NCBI RefSeq assembly: GCF_020164435.1
Contig: NZ_JAIUDQ010000016.1
Span: 62,001 to 126,000, forward strand
Length of the DNA stretch: 64,000 nucleotides
Direction: 5' to 3'
Source of the DNA: Phyllobacterium lublinensis
Lineage (GTDB): Bacteria; Pseudomonadota; Alphaproteobacteria; Rhizobiales; Rhizobiaceae
Positions within the stretch are counted from its first letter, which is position 1. Each line of letters opens with the position of its first letter. The position numbers and the translations under genes are program-made. Positions 9,291 through 18,002 of this stretch are shown piece by piece. The notes below the pieces were generated by a model. That model did not search any database, had not been told where the DNA came from, and was given only the letters and a program-made list of their open reading frames with translations.

Positions 9291-11435
9291 ATGTTTAATC
9301 AACACAAAGTTGAAATCGAATGGGGCGGACGTCCGCTTATTCTCGAGACCGGCAAGATCGCACGTCAGGCTGACGGCGCCGTTGTTGCCACCTATGGTGA
9401 GACTGTCGTGCTTGCCACCGTCGTTTCCGCCAAGGAGCCGAAGCCTGGTCAGGATTTCTTCCCGCTGACTGTCAACTATCAGGAAAAGACCTATGCGGCC
9501 GGCAAGATTCCCGGTGGCTATTTCAAGCGTGAAGGCCGTCCGAGCGAAAACGAAACGCTGGTTTCGCGCCTGATCGACCGCCCGATCCGCCCGCTCTTTG
9601 CCGATGGCTACAAGAACGACACCCAGGTTGTCATCACGGTCATCCAGCACGATCTCGAAAACAATCCCGATATCGTTTCGATGATCGGCGCATCGGCTGC
9701 CCTGACGCTCTCCGGTGTTCCTTTCATGGGACCAATCGGCGGCGCCCGCGTTGGTTATATCGGCGGTGAGTACAAACTGAACCCGACCGTGGATGAGATG
9801 GTCGAGTCGAGCCTTGATCTCGTTGTCGCCGGTACAGGCGATGCCGTTCTCATGGTTGAATCGGAAGCCAAGGAATTGGCCGAAGATGTCATGCTCGGCG
9901 CCGTAATGTTCGGCCACAAGAACTTCCAGCCGGTCATCGAAGCGATCATCAAGCTCGCTGAGGTCGCCGCCAAGGAGCCTCGCGATTTCGCAGCCGACGA
10001 TCTTTCAGCGGTTGAAGCAGCAGTTCTGAAGGTCGCAGAAGCCGACCTGCGCGACGCCTACAAGATCACCGACAAGCAGCAGCGTTACGCTGCTGTGGAT
10101 GCGGCCAAGGCCAAGGTCAAGGCGCATTTCTTCCCGGAAGGTGTCGAAGAGCCGGAGTTTTCCGCTGAAGAGATCGCTACCGTATTCAAGTCGGTGCAGG
10201 CAAAGATCGTTCGCTGGAACATTCTCGATACCGGCAGCCGTATCGATGGCCGCGACCTGAAGACAGTGCGTCCGATCGTTTCGGAAGTTGGTCTGTTGCC
10301 GCGTACCCATGGTTCGGCCCTGTTTACCCGCGGTGAAACACAGGCCATCGTGGTCGCCACCCTCGGTACGGGCGAAGACGAACAGTATGTCGACTCGCTG
10401 ACCGGCATGTACAAAGAAACCTTCATGCTCCACTACAACTTCCCGCCCTATTCGGTCGGTGAAACCGGACGCATGGGTTCTCCGGGCCGCCGCGAAATCG
10501 GTCACGGCAAGCTCGCCTGGCGCGCTATCCACCCGGTTCTGCCTGCCAAGGAACAGTTCCCCTACACGCTGCGTACCGTCTCCGAGATCACCGAATCCAA
10601 TGGTTCGTCATCGATGGCCACCGTTTGCGGTACATCGCTGGCGCTGATGGATGCCGGTGTTCCACTGCTCCGTCCGGTTGCCGGTATCGCCATGGGCCTG
10701 ATCCTCGAAGGCGAGAAGTTCGCAGTTCTCTCCGACATTCTCGGTGACGAAGATCATCTCGGCGACATGGACTTCAAGGTGGCCGGTACGGATGGCGGTA
10801 TCACCGCGCTGCAGATGGACATCAAGATCGATGGCATCACTGAAGAGATCATGAAGGTTGCTTTGGCTCAGGCCAAGGACGGACGCCTGCACATCCTCGG
10901 CGAAATGGCGAAGGCCATCACCGAAGGCCGTTCGGAACTCGGTGAATTTGCACCACGAATCGAGGTCATGAACATTCCGACCGACAAGATCCGTGATGTT
11001 ATCGGCTCCGGCGGCAAGGTCATTCGCGAAATCGTTGAAAAGACCGGCGCGAAGATCAACATCGAGGACGATGGCACGGTGAAGATCGCGTCTTCCTCTG
11101 CGAAAGAAATCGAAGCGGCGCGCAAGTGGATTCATTCCATTGTTGCCGAGCCGGAAGTTGGCGAGATCTATGAAGGCACGGTCGTCAAGACCGCTGACTT
11201 CGGCGCTTTCGTCAATTTCTTTGGTCCGCGCGATGGTCTCGTCCATATCTCGCAGCTCGCCTCCGAACGCGTTGCCAAGACATCCGACGTGGTCAAGGAA
11301 GGCCAGAAGGTCTGGGTCAAGCTCATGGGCTTTGATGAACGCGGCAAGGTTCGCCTGTCGATGAAGGTTGTCGATCAGGAAACTGGCAAGGAAATCGTTC
11401 AGGAAAAGAAGCCTGCCGAAGAAGACGCAGAGTAA
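9291..11435 (+). CDS. pnp: Polyribonucleotide nucleotidyltransferase (PNPase)
   Basis: PNPase degrades RNA 3' to 5' with phosphate and is a core degradosome enzyme. The 714-residue protein holds two RNase PH domains (start [24 protein letters not shown]; second domain [17 protein letters not shown] near 340), the alpha-helical linker, a KH domain ([20 protein letters not shown] near 562-581) and a C-terminal S1 domain ([20 protein letters not shown] near 624-643). Length and order are normal. It has its own leader and is followed by a strong terminator. Confidence 0.98.
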   Translation: MFNQHKVEIEWGGRPLILETGKIARQADGAVVATYGETVVLATVVSAKEPKPGQDFFPLTVNYQEKTYAAGKIPGGYFKREGRPSENETLVSRLIDRPIRPLFADGYKNDTQVVITVIQHDLENNPDIVSMIGASAALTLSGVPFMGPIGGARVGYIGGEYKLNPTVDEMVESSLDLVVAGTGDAVLMVESEAKELAEDVMLGAVMFGHKNFQPVIEAIIKLAEVAAKEPRDFAADDLSAVEAAVLKVAEADLRDAYKITDKQQRYAAVDAAKAKVKAHFFPEGVEEPEFSAEEIATVFKSVQAKIVRWNILDTGSRIDGRDLKTVRPIVSEVGLLPRTHGSALFTRGETQAIVVATLGTGEDEQYVDSLTGMYKETFMLHYNFPPYSVGETGRMGSPGRREIGHGKLAWRAIHPVLPAKEQFPYTLRTVSEITESNGSSSMATVCGTSLALMDAGVPLLRPVAGIAMGLILEGEKFAVLSDILGDEDHLGDMDFKVAGTDGGITALQMDIKIDGITEEIMKVALAQAKDGRLHILGEMAKAITEGRSELGEFAPRIEVMNIPTDKIRDVIGSGGKVIREIVEKTGAKINIEDDGTVKIASSSAKEIEAARKWIHSIVAEPEVGEIYEGTVVKTADFGAFVNFFGPRDGLVHISQLASERVAKTSDVVKEGQKVWVKLMGFDERGKVRLSMKVVDQETGKEIVQEKKPAEEDAE

Positions 11436-11460
11436 GCTTCTGAGTTTTCCAATAATTAAG

Positions 11461-11493
11461 GCGCGCCCCGGATTTATCCCGGGCGCGCTTTTT
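11461..11493 (+). terminator. Rho-independent terminator after pnp
   Basis: GCGCGCCC (11461-11468) pairs with GGGCGCGC (11481-11488) and five T residues follow (11489-11493), 25 bases after the pnp stop. Confidence 0.85.
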
Positions 11494-11526
11494 CTTATCC
11501 AAGTTTATTGAAAGACGGACATCATC

Positions 11527-12546
11527 ATGACCAGCGGCGCGCTGAAGACGCTTTTCCTGCCCTTCGACCAAGAGATACTGGCGCTGCCCGGCGCAAGCGA
11601 GAAGTGGCTGTTTCTTGGTGCGGAAGCAGACCGCGATATCTCGGGCGACTGGCGGGGCGTCCTGACCTGTCTCCAGCCCTTCAAGCCGGACTACCTCGAA
11701 TTGCAGAAGGCAGGGTTCAAAGCGATGCCAAGGTTGCAGGGTGATGAGCGTTTTGACGGGGCGCTGATCCTGATCGGCAAGCATCGCGGCCGCAACGAGT
11801 CCTGGCTGGCCCAGGCTTTGCAACAGGTGAAGCCGGGCGGGAGAATTGTGGTTTCCGGAGACAAGAAGCTTGGCGTCGACAGCTTTCGCAAAACCGTAGC
11901 AGGGTTGGCGACGGTCATCGACAGGCTGTCGAAACACCACGCCGTTGCGTTTTGGTTAGGTCGCCCGGAACAACTGAATAGCATTGAAATTCAATCACTT
12001 ATAGCGGAACCGACAAGGCTCGAGAATCGATTTACGACCGGGGCAGGCATGTTCTCGCACACGGCCATCGACAAGGGTTCGGCGATGCTGGCCAGGCATT
12101 TCGATGGACGCATCAGCGGCCACGTTGCGGATTTCGGGGCCGGCTGGGGCTACCTCGCCAGCGAGGTCTTGAAACATGCTGAAAAGCTGAAGTCGCTGGC
12201 GCTTTATGAGGCGGATTTTGAAGCCCTTGAAGCTGCAAGACTGAATATTGGCAGCGGTACGCAAATTCCGGTGTCATTCCATTGGCACGACGTGAATAGT
12301 GAAGCTATTTCAGAGGTTTATGACACGATCGTCATGAATCCGCCATTCCACGCGGGTCGCAGCGCTGACCCTGCAATGGGGCAGGGCTTCATCGCGGCTG
12401 CAGCAAGGCGTATGAAGCCGGGCGGCCGCCTGTTGCTCGTTGCCAACAGGCAGATGCCGTATGAAGCTGGCCTGAAGGCGCTCTTCAAATCCGTGCAGCC
12501 GCTCGAAGACGATGCCGGCTACAAGATCATCGAAGCGAAGAAATAA
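11527..12546 (+). CDS. RsmC-like class I SAM methyltransferase (16S rRNA guanine-N2)
   Basis: The 339-residue product has the two-domain plan of RsmC/RlmG enzymes: an N-terminal catalytically silent Rossmann-like half (residues 1-165) and a C-terminal methyltransferase half with the SAM motif VADFGAGWGYLASEV near residue 200 and the catalytic motif NPPFHAG near 271. NPPF marks enzymes that methylate exocyclic or ring nitrogens; RsmC makes m2G1207 in 16S rRNA. The substrate is inferred. AAGACGGACATC precedes the ATG. It faces fabI, with a palindromic hairpin between the two genes. Confidence 0.85.
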   Translation: MTSGALKTLFLPFDQEILALPGASEKWLFLGAEADRDISGDWRGVLTCLQPFKPDYLELQKAGFKAMPRLQGDERFDGALILIGKHRGRNESWLAQALQQVKPGGRIVVSGDKKLGVDSFRKTVAGLATVIDRLSKHHAVAFWLGRPEQLNSIEIQSLIAEPTRLENRFTTGAGMFSHTAIDKGSAMLARHFDGRISGHVADFGAGWGYLASEVLKHAEKLKSLALYEADFEALEAARLNIGSGTQIPVSFHWHDVNSEAISEVYDTIVMNPPFHAGRSADPAMGQGFIAAAARRMKPGGRLLLVANRQMPYEAGLKALFKSVQPLEDDAGYKIIEAKK

Positions 12547-12563
12547 CCTCAACCCGCAACAGC

Positions 12564-12590
12564 GAATTTTCCACCCCAAGTGGAAAATTC
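12564..12590. terminator. Bidirectional-terminator candidate between rsmC-like gene and fabI
   Basis: GAATTTTCCAC (12564-12574) and GTGGAAAATTC (12580-12590) form a perfect 11-bp stem around CCCAA. The A/T runs lie within the stem, so it could act on both strands. It sits 15 bases after the methyltransferase stop and 100 bases past the fabI stop. Confidence 0.5.
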
Positions 12591-12690
12591 TCGTTCGATT
12601 TCGCCATATCAGACTCGAGATTCCCTGATCTTTGTTTGATTCGGAACAAAACCCGACGAAATTTCGCTCCGAGAGGGGCAGGCGTTCGAA

Positions 12691-13506
12691 TTATTCCTTG
12701 CCGTCGTCTGACTTTTTGAGCTCTTCGAGGGTTGGCATCGACACGATGTTGTACCCTGAGTCCACATAGTGAATCTCACCGGTGACGCCGCTCGAAAGGT
12801 CCGACAAAAGGTATAGCGCCGACCGGCCGACGTCTTCTATGTCAACGGTCCGACGCAGCGGCGCATTGCGCTTCTGGTAGGAGAACATGGCACGGGCATC
12901 GCCAATTCCGGCACCCGCCAAAGTCCGCACCGGACCCGCTGAGATTGCATTGACGCGAATGCCTTCGGGACCATAGTCGGCGGCCAGATAACGGACCATG
13001 GCTTCCAACGCTGCCTTGGCAACACCCATGACGTTATAATTGGGCATGACCCGCGTGGAGCCGCCATAGGTCAGTGTCAGGATCGAACCGCCCGCCGGCA
13101 TCAACTTCGAGGCGCGCTGTGCAATCTCGGTGAAGGAATAGGCGGAGATAACCATTGTCCTCGAGAAATTGTCGCGTGTCGTCACGTCGGCATAGCGACC
13201 CTTGAGTTGCGATTTGTCCGAGAAGCCGATGGCGTGGACCACGAAGTCGATGGTTCCCCATTCCTTTTCCAGCGTTTCGAACACGGCGTCGACAGTCGCA
13301 ATATCTTCGACATCGCAAGGCAGCAGCAATTTCGAACCCAGCTGTTCGGCCAGTGGTGCCACACGCTTGCCAAAGGCGTCGCCCTGATAGGTAAAGGCGA
13401 GTTCAGCCCCGTTGTCGGCCAGTTCCTTGGCGATGCCCCAGGCAATGGAATGGCTGTTCGCGACCCCCATGATGAGACCGCGCTTGCCCTTCATCAATTC
13501 ACCCAT
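12691..13506 (-). CDS. fabI: Enoyl-[acyl-carrier-protein] reductase (NADH) FabI
   Basis: FabI reduces trans-2-enoyl-ACP in the last step of each fatty-acid elongation round and is the triclosan/isoniazid-type target. The 271-residue protein has the FabI nucleotide site (GLIMGVANSHSIAWGIA), the catalytic Tyr157-x6-Lys164 pair in YNVMGVAK with Tyr147 before it, and the RTLAGAGI substrate loop. The ATG at 13506 has AAGAAAGG upstream; an in-frame Met5 is an alternative start. The frame stays open upstream to 13686 only through repeat sequence. It is last of the fabA-fabB-fabI set, and its ribosome binding site lies inside the end of an inverted-repeat element. Confidence 0.96.
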   Translation of the reverse strand: MGELMKGKRGLIMGVANSHSIAWGIAKELADNGAELAFTYQGDAFGKRVAPLAEQLGSKLLLPCDVEDIATVDAVFETLEKEWGTIDFVVHAIGFSDKSQLKGRYADVTTRDNFSRTMVISAYSFTEIAQRASKLMPAGGSILTLTYGGSTRVMPNYNVMGVAKAALEAMVRYLAADYGPEGIRVNAISAGPVRTLAGAGIGDARAMFSYQKRNAPLRRTVDIEDVGRSALYLLSDLSSGVTGEIHYVDSGYNIVSMPTLEELKKSDDGKE

Positions 13507-13509
13507 GTT

Positions 13510-13782
13510 TAGAGCCTTTCTTGACCATATTGGCCGTATTCTGTTTCTCGACTGACGAGACGATCCGCGCGGAAGGTGGCGATGCCGATGTGGTGCATCG
13601 GACGAAGCCGCCTGACAAAGCGGGTGTCCGTCAGCCGGAAACCCGAAGGGACGGGGCATGTTGCGCCAATTCCGGCGCAAATCCACTCGCCCGCACGCAA
13701 AGTGCGGGTCTTCGTGTCTTTGCTTGATCTTGTCACAACATGCCTCCGTCGGAATAGGTCAATATGGTCAAGGAAGGCTCTA
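13510..13782. repeat. Inverted-repeat-bounded element filling the fabB-fabI spacer
   Basis: The ends, 13510-13535 and 13757-13782, are 26-bp inverted repeats with two mismatches (TAGAGCCT[T/C]CTTGACC...). Inside are two further perfect 7-bp hairpins: TTGCGCC/GGCGCAA at 13661-13680 and CCCGCAC/GTGCGGG at 13690-13708. One end carries the TAG stop of fabB and the other the ribosome binding site of fabI. No coding frame with family resemblance is inside. The shorter element at 17912-18002 has the same TAGAGCC...TTCTTG ends, so this looks like a small repeat family. Confidence 0.7.
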
Positions 13783-15006
13783 CCCCTCATAGCGCTGGTA
13801 GACCAGCGATGCATTCGTGCCGCCAAATCCGAAGGAATTGGTCAGAACTGTGTTAAGTCTGACGTTGTCGATACGCTTGCGTGCAATGGGCATGTCGCTG
13901 AATGCCGGATCGATCTCTTCGATATTGGCGCTTTCTGCGATGAAGTTATTGTTCATCATCAGGAGCGAATAGATCGATTCATGCACGCCGGTTGCTCCCT
14001 GCGAATGGCCCGTCAGCGACTTGGTTGCCGAGATCGGCGGGCACTCGTTGCCAGAGCCAAAAACTTCACGGATGGCTTCGATCTCCTTGAGATCGCCCAC
14101 CGGCGTCGAGGTAGCGTGCGGATTGATGTAGTCGACCGGTCCCTTGACGTTGGCGATCGCCATGCGCATACAGCGCGCGGCGCCTTCGCCGCTCGGCGCA
14201 ACCATGTCGGCGCCGTCGGACGTGACACCGTAGCCGACAAGTTCACCGTAAATTTTGGCGCCGCGCGCCTTGGCGTGCTCCAGTTCTTCAAGAACCAGGA
14301 CACCGGCACCGCCGGATATGACGAAGCCATCACGGTTCTTGTCGTAGGCGCGCGATGCAACGGATGGGCGGTCATTGAACTTGGACGACATTGCGCCCAT
14401 GCCATCGAACAGGACAGACAGGGTCCAGTCGAGATCCTCGCACCCGCCCGCGAACATCATGTCCTGCTTGCCGTACTGAATCATCTCATAGGCATTGCCG
14501 ACGCAATGGTTCGACGTGGCGCAGGCCGAAGAGATCGAATAGTTCACACCCTTGATCTTGAACCAGGTGGCAAGGGTAGCAGACGCCGTCGAGGACATGG
14601 CCTTCGGCACGGCAAAAGGCCCAACCTTCTTGCTCGATCCGGTTTCGATGGTCTTTTCGGCCGATTCGAAGATGGTGCGGGTGGATGAGCCACCCGATCC
14701 CATGATAATGCCGGTGCGCTCGTTGGAAATCAGATCCGCCTCGAGGCCGGCATCGGCGATGGCCTGATCCATGGCGACATGGTTCCAGGCGGTGCCGCCA
14801 CCATGGAAGCGCATGGCGCGACGATCGACGACAGTCGAGGGATCCAGTGTCGGGGCGCCGTGGACCTGGCTACGAAAGCCATGCTTGGCATAGTCTTCGG
14901 CAAAGACAATTCCCGATTTCGCCGTGCGCAGGGACTCAAGCACCTCTTGCACGTTATTGCCGATAGAGGACACGATACCCATGCCCGTCACAACCACTCG
15001 CCGCAT
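13780..15006 (-). CDS. fabB: 3-oxoacyl-[acyl-carrier-protein] synthase I FabB
   Basis: FabB condenses malonyl-ACP with acyl-ACP and is needed, with FabA, for unsaturated fatty acids. The 408-residue protein shows the catalytic triad: Cys162 in SISSACATS, His297 in NPHATSTPVGD, and His334 in KSLTGHSQGATG. AAGGAGATCGCG precedes the ATG. The TAG stop is formed by the tip of the inverted repeat at 13782. It follows fabA by 36 bases on the same strand. Confidence 0.96.
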   Translation of the reverse strand: MRRVVVTGMGIVSSIGNNVQEVLESLRTAKSGIVFAEDYAKHGFRSQVHGAPTLDPSTVVDRRAMRFHGGGTAWNHVAMDQAIADAGLEADLISNERTGIIMGSGGSSTRTIFESAEKTIETGSSKKVGPFAVPKAMSSTASATLATWFKIKGVNYSISSACATSNHCVGNAYEMIQYGKQDMMFAGGCEDLDWTLSVLFDGMGAMSSKFNDRPSVASRAYDKNRDGFVISGGAGVLVLEELEHAKARGAKIYGELVGYGVTSDGADMVAPSGEGAARCMRMAIANVKGPVDYINPHATSTPVGDLKEIEAIREVFGSGNECPPISATKSLTGHSQGATGVHESIYSLLMMNNNFIAESANIEEIDPAFSDMPIARKRIDNVRLNTVLTNSFGFGGTNASLVYQRYEG

Positions 15007-15042
15007 CGCGATCTCCTTGAAGGTATTGTGCTGGCTGATTTC

Positions 15043-15558
15043 TCAGGCAGCACTTTCCTTGAACAGGCCGACCCGCAGGTCAGTTGCCTTATAGATAGTT
15101 TCGCCATCGGCCTTTAACCAGCCGTCCGCTATGCCAAGGACCAACCTGCCGCGCATGACGCGCTTGAAGTCGATGCCGTACTCGACGAGCTTGGTCTTGG
15201 GCGTGACCATGCCGGTGAACTTCACTTCGCCGGTAGAAAGGGCACGGCCTTTTCCAGGTTCGCCCAGCCAGCCGAGATAGAAGCCGGTCAGTTGCCACAT
15301 GGCGTCGAGGCCAAGGCAGCCCGGCATGACAGGGTCGCCGATGAAATGGCACGGGAAAAACCACAGGTCGGGCTTGATGTCGAATTCGGCACGGATGTAG
15401 CCCTTGCCGTTTTCGCCGCCCGTTTCAGAAATCTCGGTGATGCGGTCAAACATCAGCATGGGTGGTGCTGGCAACTGCGCATTGCCCTGACCGAACATCT
15501 CTCCGCGGGCGCAGGCAAGCAGCTCTTCATACCCGTAGCTTGATTTCTGTTCTGGCAT
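15043..15558 (-). CDS. fabA: 3-hydroxydecanoyl-[acyl-carrier-protein] dehydratase/isomerase FabA
   Basis: FabA dehydrates 3-hydroxydecanoyl-ACP and isomerises the product to the cis-3 form, the branch point to unsaturated fatty acids. The 171-residue protein has the active-site His71 in [14 protein letters not shown] and Asp85 in LGLDAMWQL. The start at 15558 ([14 protein letters not shown]) was chosen because GGGAG lies 5 bases upstream and it matches the family; an ATG four codons earlier has no binding site. Gene pair fabA-fabB is conserved in this group, transcribed away from irr. Confidence 0.96.
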   Translation of the reverse strand: MPEQKSSYGYEELLACARGEMFGQGNAQLPAPPMLMFDRITEISETGGENGKGYIRAEFDIKPDLWFFPCHFIGDPVMPGCLGLDAMWQLTGFYLGWLGEPGKGRALSTGEVKFTGMVTPKTKLVEYGIDFKRVMRGRLVLGIADGWLKADGETIYKATDLRVGLFKESAA

Positions 15559-15787
15559 TCTTTCTCCCATCGGTTACTTCCAAGACTGCGCTCGAGACCA
15601 GATGGCCGGCGCGAGCGGACCTGTCAGAGCGTGTTTCCGCCTGAGAACGCTGTCTAGAGCAAACCACGTCCAAATGGAACCCTCGGCTTCACCGTGCCTC
15701 CTGCGATTTTAACATCAGATGCGATTTCCAAACATGCTGTACCGTTCGCGGATTATCGACCTAGACCAATGGCGTATTTTCTGCCTA

Positions 15788-15816
15788 TTGATCGATTCCG
15801 CAAGTCGGCATATATC
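15788..15816 (+). promoter_or_regulatory. Putative promoter of irr in a 331-base divergent gap
   Basis: TTGATC (15788-15793) and TATATC (15811-15816) are 17 bases apart, pointing to irr. The whole gap 15559-15889 between fabA and irr holds no gene. No palindromic iron-control-element or Fur box was recognised in it; a TCTAGAGC motif at about 15652 resembles a repeat end but has no partner nearby. Confidence 0.45.
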
Positions 15817-15889
15817 AATCATGTAACATGATGGACAACTTGTCTCTCGTGTGATTTTTGATATCAGTTAACGGAGTGGCAGACGGGCC

Positions 15890-16321
15890 ATGCATATTTC
15901 GTATGAGATAGATGCGGATGTATCCTTGCAGGAGCGCTTGCGCTTTGCCGGACTGCGGCCGACCCGTCAACGCGTCGCCCTCGCCAGCCTGATCTTTTCC
16001 AAGGGTGACAGGCATCTTTCTGCGGAAGAATTGCATGAAGAGGCGCAGGGCGCCAATGTGCCGGTCTCCCTGGCTACCGTGTACAATACCCTGCATCAAT
16101 TTACCCAGGCCGGGATGCTGCGCATTCTCGCGGTCGAAGGGGCCAAGACCTATTTCGATACCAATGTTTCCGACCATCATCACTTTTTCGTGGAAGGTGC
16201 CAACGAAGTGATCGATATCCCCGATGGTTCGGCCATGGTCGGCCACCTGCCGCCGGTTCCGGAAGGCATGGAAATCGTCAACGTCGACATCATTATCCGG
16301 TTGCGCAAAAAGCGCGGCTGA
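15890..16321 (+). CDS. irr: Iron response regulator Irr (Fur superfamily)
   Basis: Irr senses haem and controls iron and haem genes in Rhizobiales. The 143-residue protein has the Fur-type winged helix (GLRPTRQRVALASLIFSKG, then SLATVYNTLHQFTQAGML) and the His-rich VSDHHHFF motif with His96-98, which binds haem in Irr. It lacks the N-terminal Cys-Pro haem regulatory motif of the Bradyrhizobium protein, as do other Rhizobiaceae and Brucellaceae forms. The position next to fabA is conserved in this group. CGGAG lies upstream of the ATG. Confidence 0.93.
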   Translation: MHISYEIDADVSLQERLRFAGLRPTRQRVALASLIFSKGDRHLSAEELHEEAQGANVPVSLATVYNTLHQFTQAGMLRILAVEGAKTYFDTNVSDHHHFFVEGANEVIDIPDGSAMVGHLPPVPEGMEIVNVDIIIRLRKKRG

Positions 16322-16369
16322 GCTGCGGATGAGCAGTTCAACGTTCGGTTCGCCCCCTGGCCAAGCTTG

Positions 16370-16381
16370 AGTTTGCAAACT
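16370..16381. promoter_or_regulatory. Palindrome upstream of the Phd antitoxin gene
   Basis: AGTTTGCAAACT is a perfect 12-bp palindrome ending 45 bases before the antitoxin start. Phd/YefM antitoxins bind such palindromes to repress their own operon, so it is an operator candidate. Confidence 0.4.
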
Positions 16382-16426
16382 GGATGAACTGAGTAAACTA
16401 AACTTGGTTCATGTTAGGAATGCACG

Positions 16427-16669
16427 TTGCGAACCATCAACATTCGCGAGGTGAAGACCCATCTGTCCCGTTTGGTAGAACAGGTTGCCAACGGCGAGCC
16501 CTTCGTGATTGCCAAGGCGGGCAAGTCGATTGCGAAAGTCGTACCGCTGGACAAGCCTGCGGCAAATCCGCAGCGGTTTGGATTTATGGCTGGGCAGATC
16601 AAGGTGCCAGCTGATTTTGACAGCATGGGCCGTATAGAGATTGAGCGCATTTGTGGCGGCCGCGAATGA
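16427..16669 (+). CDS. Type II antitoxin, Phd/YefM family
   Basis: The 80-residue protein starts RTINIREVKTHLSRLVEQV and continues GEPFVIAKAGKSIAKVVPL, the standard DNA-binding fold of Phd/YefM antitoxins; the tail is the toxin-binding part. The TTG start is supported by AGGA 7 bases upstream and by the family start; no in-frame ATG exists upstream before a stop. Its TGA overlaps the ATG of the following VapC gene (ATGA), the usual toxin-antitoxin layout. The toxin gene is broken, so this antitoxin appears to have lost its partner. Confidence 0.88.
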   Translation: MRTINIREVKTHLSRLVEQVANGEPFVIAKAGKSIAKVVPLDKPAANPQRFGFMAGQIKVPADFDSMGRIEIERICGGRE

Positions 16670-17050
16670 AGCTGCTGCTTGATACACATCTGATCTTGTG
16701 GGCGGCAGGATCATTCGAACTTCTCCTGAAAAGCCCGCGACCTCATGGCCGATCCATTCAACGAACTCGTGTTCAGTCCTGCCAGCCTGTGGGAGGTAGC
16801 GGTCAAATGAGGATTGGGTCGGGCAGATTTCCAGGTTGATTCACGCGTACTGCGTCGAGGGCTGTTGGACAGCGGCTACCAGGAGCTACCCATCACCAGT
16901 GAACACGCAGTCTTTGTCGCGTCCCTTCCACCAATTCATAAAGATCCGTTTGACTGAATATTGGTGGCGCAGGCGGCTGTTGAAGGTATCACCCTGCTGG
17001 CGACCGACGCCATCGTCGCCCAATACCCTGGCCCCGTAATGATCGTATAA
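16666..17050 (+). pseudogene. Broken VapC-type PIN-domain toxin gene
   Basis: The ATG at 16666 begins a PIN domain (MKLLLDTHLILWAAGS). A net one-base shift between about 16715 and 16739 moves the reading to another frame, which continues with DLMADPFNELVFSPASLWEVAVK, a TGA at 16808, GLGRADFQVD..., a second TGA at 16955 after KDPFD, and ends ILVAQAAVEG...LLATD to a TAA at 17048. Both TGAs are one C-to-T change from CGA (Arg), and the second falls exactly where the family has FDR. PIN toxins are ribonucleases; this copy cannot make a full protein. Confidence 0.85.
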
Positions 17051-17214
17051 AGTTGTATACCGATCTGCATTCTTCCACGTCGGTCCGATTCGCCCCGTAT
17101 GTCCGTTCGCGCGGTCAATGGCAAGATATTGCGATTATGACGCCTTCGCAGATCTGGTAGCTTTGCCTTGCTAGCTATCTATTTGTTATTTTTTATTTAT
17201 TTCAGGAGTTTTTC

Positions 17215-17828
17215 ATGAAGGTGTTTCCCGCGCTCCTAGCGTTCATGCTTGCCTCGTCCTCGGCTCTTGCGAGCGATCCGGCTCCCGCCAGCTCAACACC
17301 CCCCGCCTTCGATTGGACGGCTTGTATGTCGGTGCCGATATCGGTGGCGTGGCGGCCAAAGTGTGGACCAGTGGACCGCACAGCAATTTTGACGACAGCG
17401 GCCTTCTTGGCGGTATTCATGCCGGTTACAATGTAGGATTCTCCAATGGGGTCGTTGCAGGTGTCGAAGCCGATTTGGCCAATACCGGCATCGACAGGAC
17501 GGATGGTCCCGCCACCTTCAAAAGTCGTTGGCAAGGTTCATTGCGGGCAAGGGCGGGATATGCGGTAGACCGCCTCCTTCCGTTCGTCACTGTAGGCGCG
17601 GCCATCTCCAATCCACTGTTGAGGGGCTGGGAGGGCTCGCGCCCGACGCTCGTCGGCTGGACTGCCGGCGGCGGCATCGAATATGCTCTGGACCAGCATT
17701 GGTTGCTGCGCGGCGACATGCGCTATAGCGATTTCGGCAAGCAGGATTTCCCCTTTGCCGACGGTATGGTCGCCAAGGTGCGTCTCAGCGAAGTTTCAGG
17801 CACGATCGGGCTCAGCTACAAGTTCTGA
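17215..17828 (+). pseudogene. Outer-membrane beta-barrel protein (Omp25/31-like) with one frameshift
   Basis: A good ribosome binding site (AGGAG) and ATG at 17215 start a signal peptide (MKVFPALLAFMLASSSALA) and linker ending AFDWT. The barrel continues in another frame from about 17315: GLYVGADIGGVAAKVW, then GGIHAGYNVGF, GSLRARAGYA, LPFVTVGAA and a terminal Tyr-Lys-Phe, the classic porin-like ending. Loss of one G where ACG-GGC would give WTGLYVG explains the shift. The product would be like the small surface proteins of Brucella and rhizobia. Either a recent mutation or a sequencing error; the rest is intact. The 164 bases before it (17051-17214) show no gene. Confidence 0.8.
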
Positions 17829-17841
17829 TCCCGAAGGACAT

Positions 17842-17892
17842 GAGCATCGCATCCCTCCGCCGAATCTCTCTCGGCTGCGGAATGCGATGCTC
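17842..17892. terminator. Long hairpin after the beta-barrel gene
   Basis: GAGCATCGCAT (17842-17852) and ATGCGATGCTC (17882-17892) pair perfectly over 11 bp, with further complementary CCGCCGA/TCGG blocks inside. There is no T tract; it may be a terminator or part of the repeat just downstream. Confidence 0.5.
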
Positions 17893-17911
17893 GAACAGCC
17901 CATATGGCGGG

Positions 17912-18002
17912 CTAGAGCCCTTCTTGCTTAAACAGAATCGTTGGGGATTGTCTCGCCACCCGAGAAACAGAACTGTTTCTATTCAAACAAGAAAGGCTCT
18001 AG
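17912..18002. repeat. 91-bp inverted-repeat element (TAGAGCC family)
   Basis: CTAGAGCCCTTCTTG at the left end and its inverted copy CAAGAAAGGCTCTAG at the right end differ at one position. The body has partly complementary AAACAGAATC and CTGTTTCTATT stretches. The right end supplies the TAG stop of the SH3-domain gene, exactly as the longer element at 13510-13782 does for fabB. Confidence 0.65.

Noticed and set aside
13576..14688. 370-residue plus-strand open frame across fabB
   Set aside because: Lies opposite the fabB gene, whose catalytic motifs are clear; the plus-strand reading has no family pattern.
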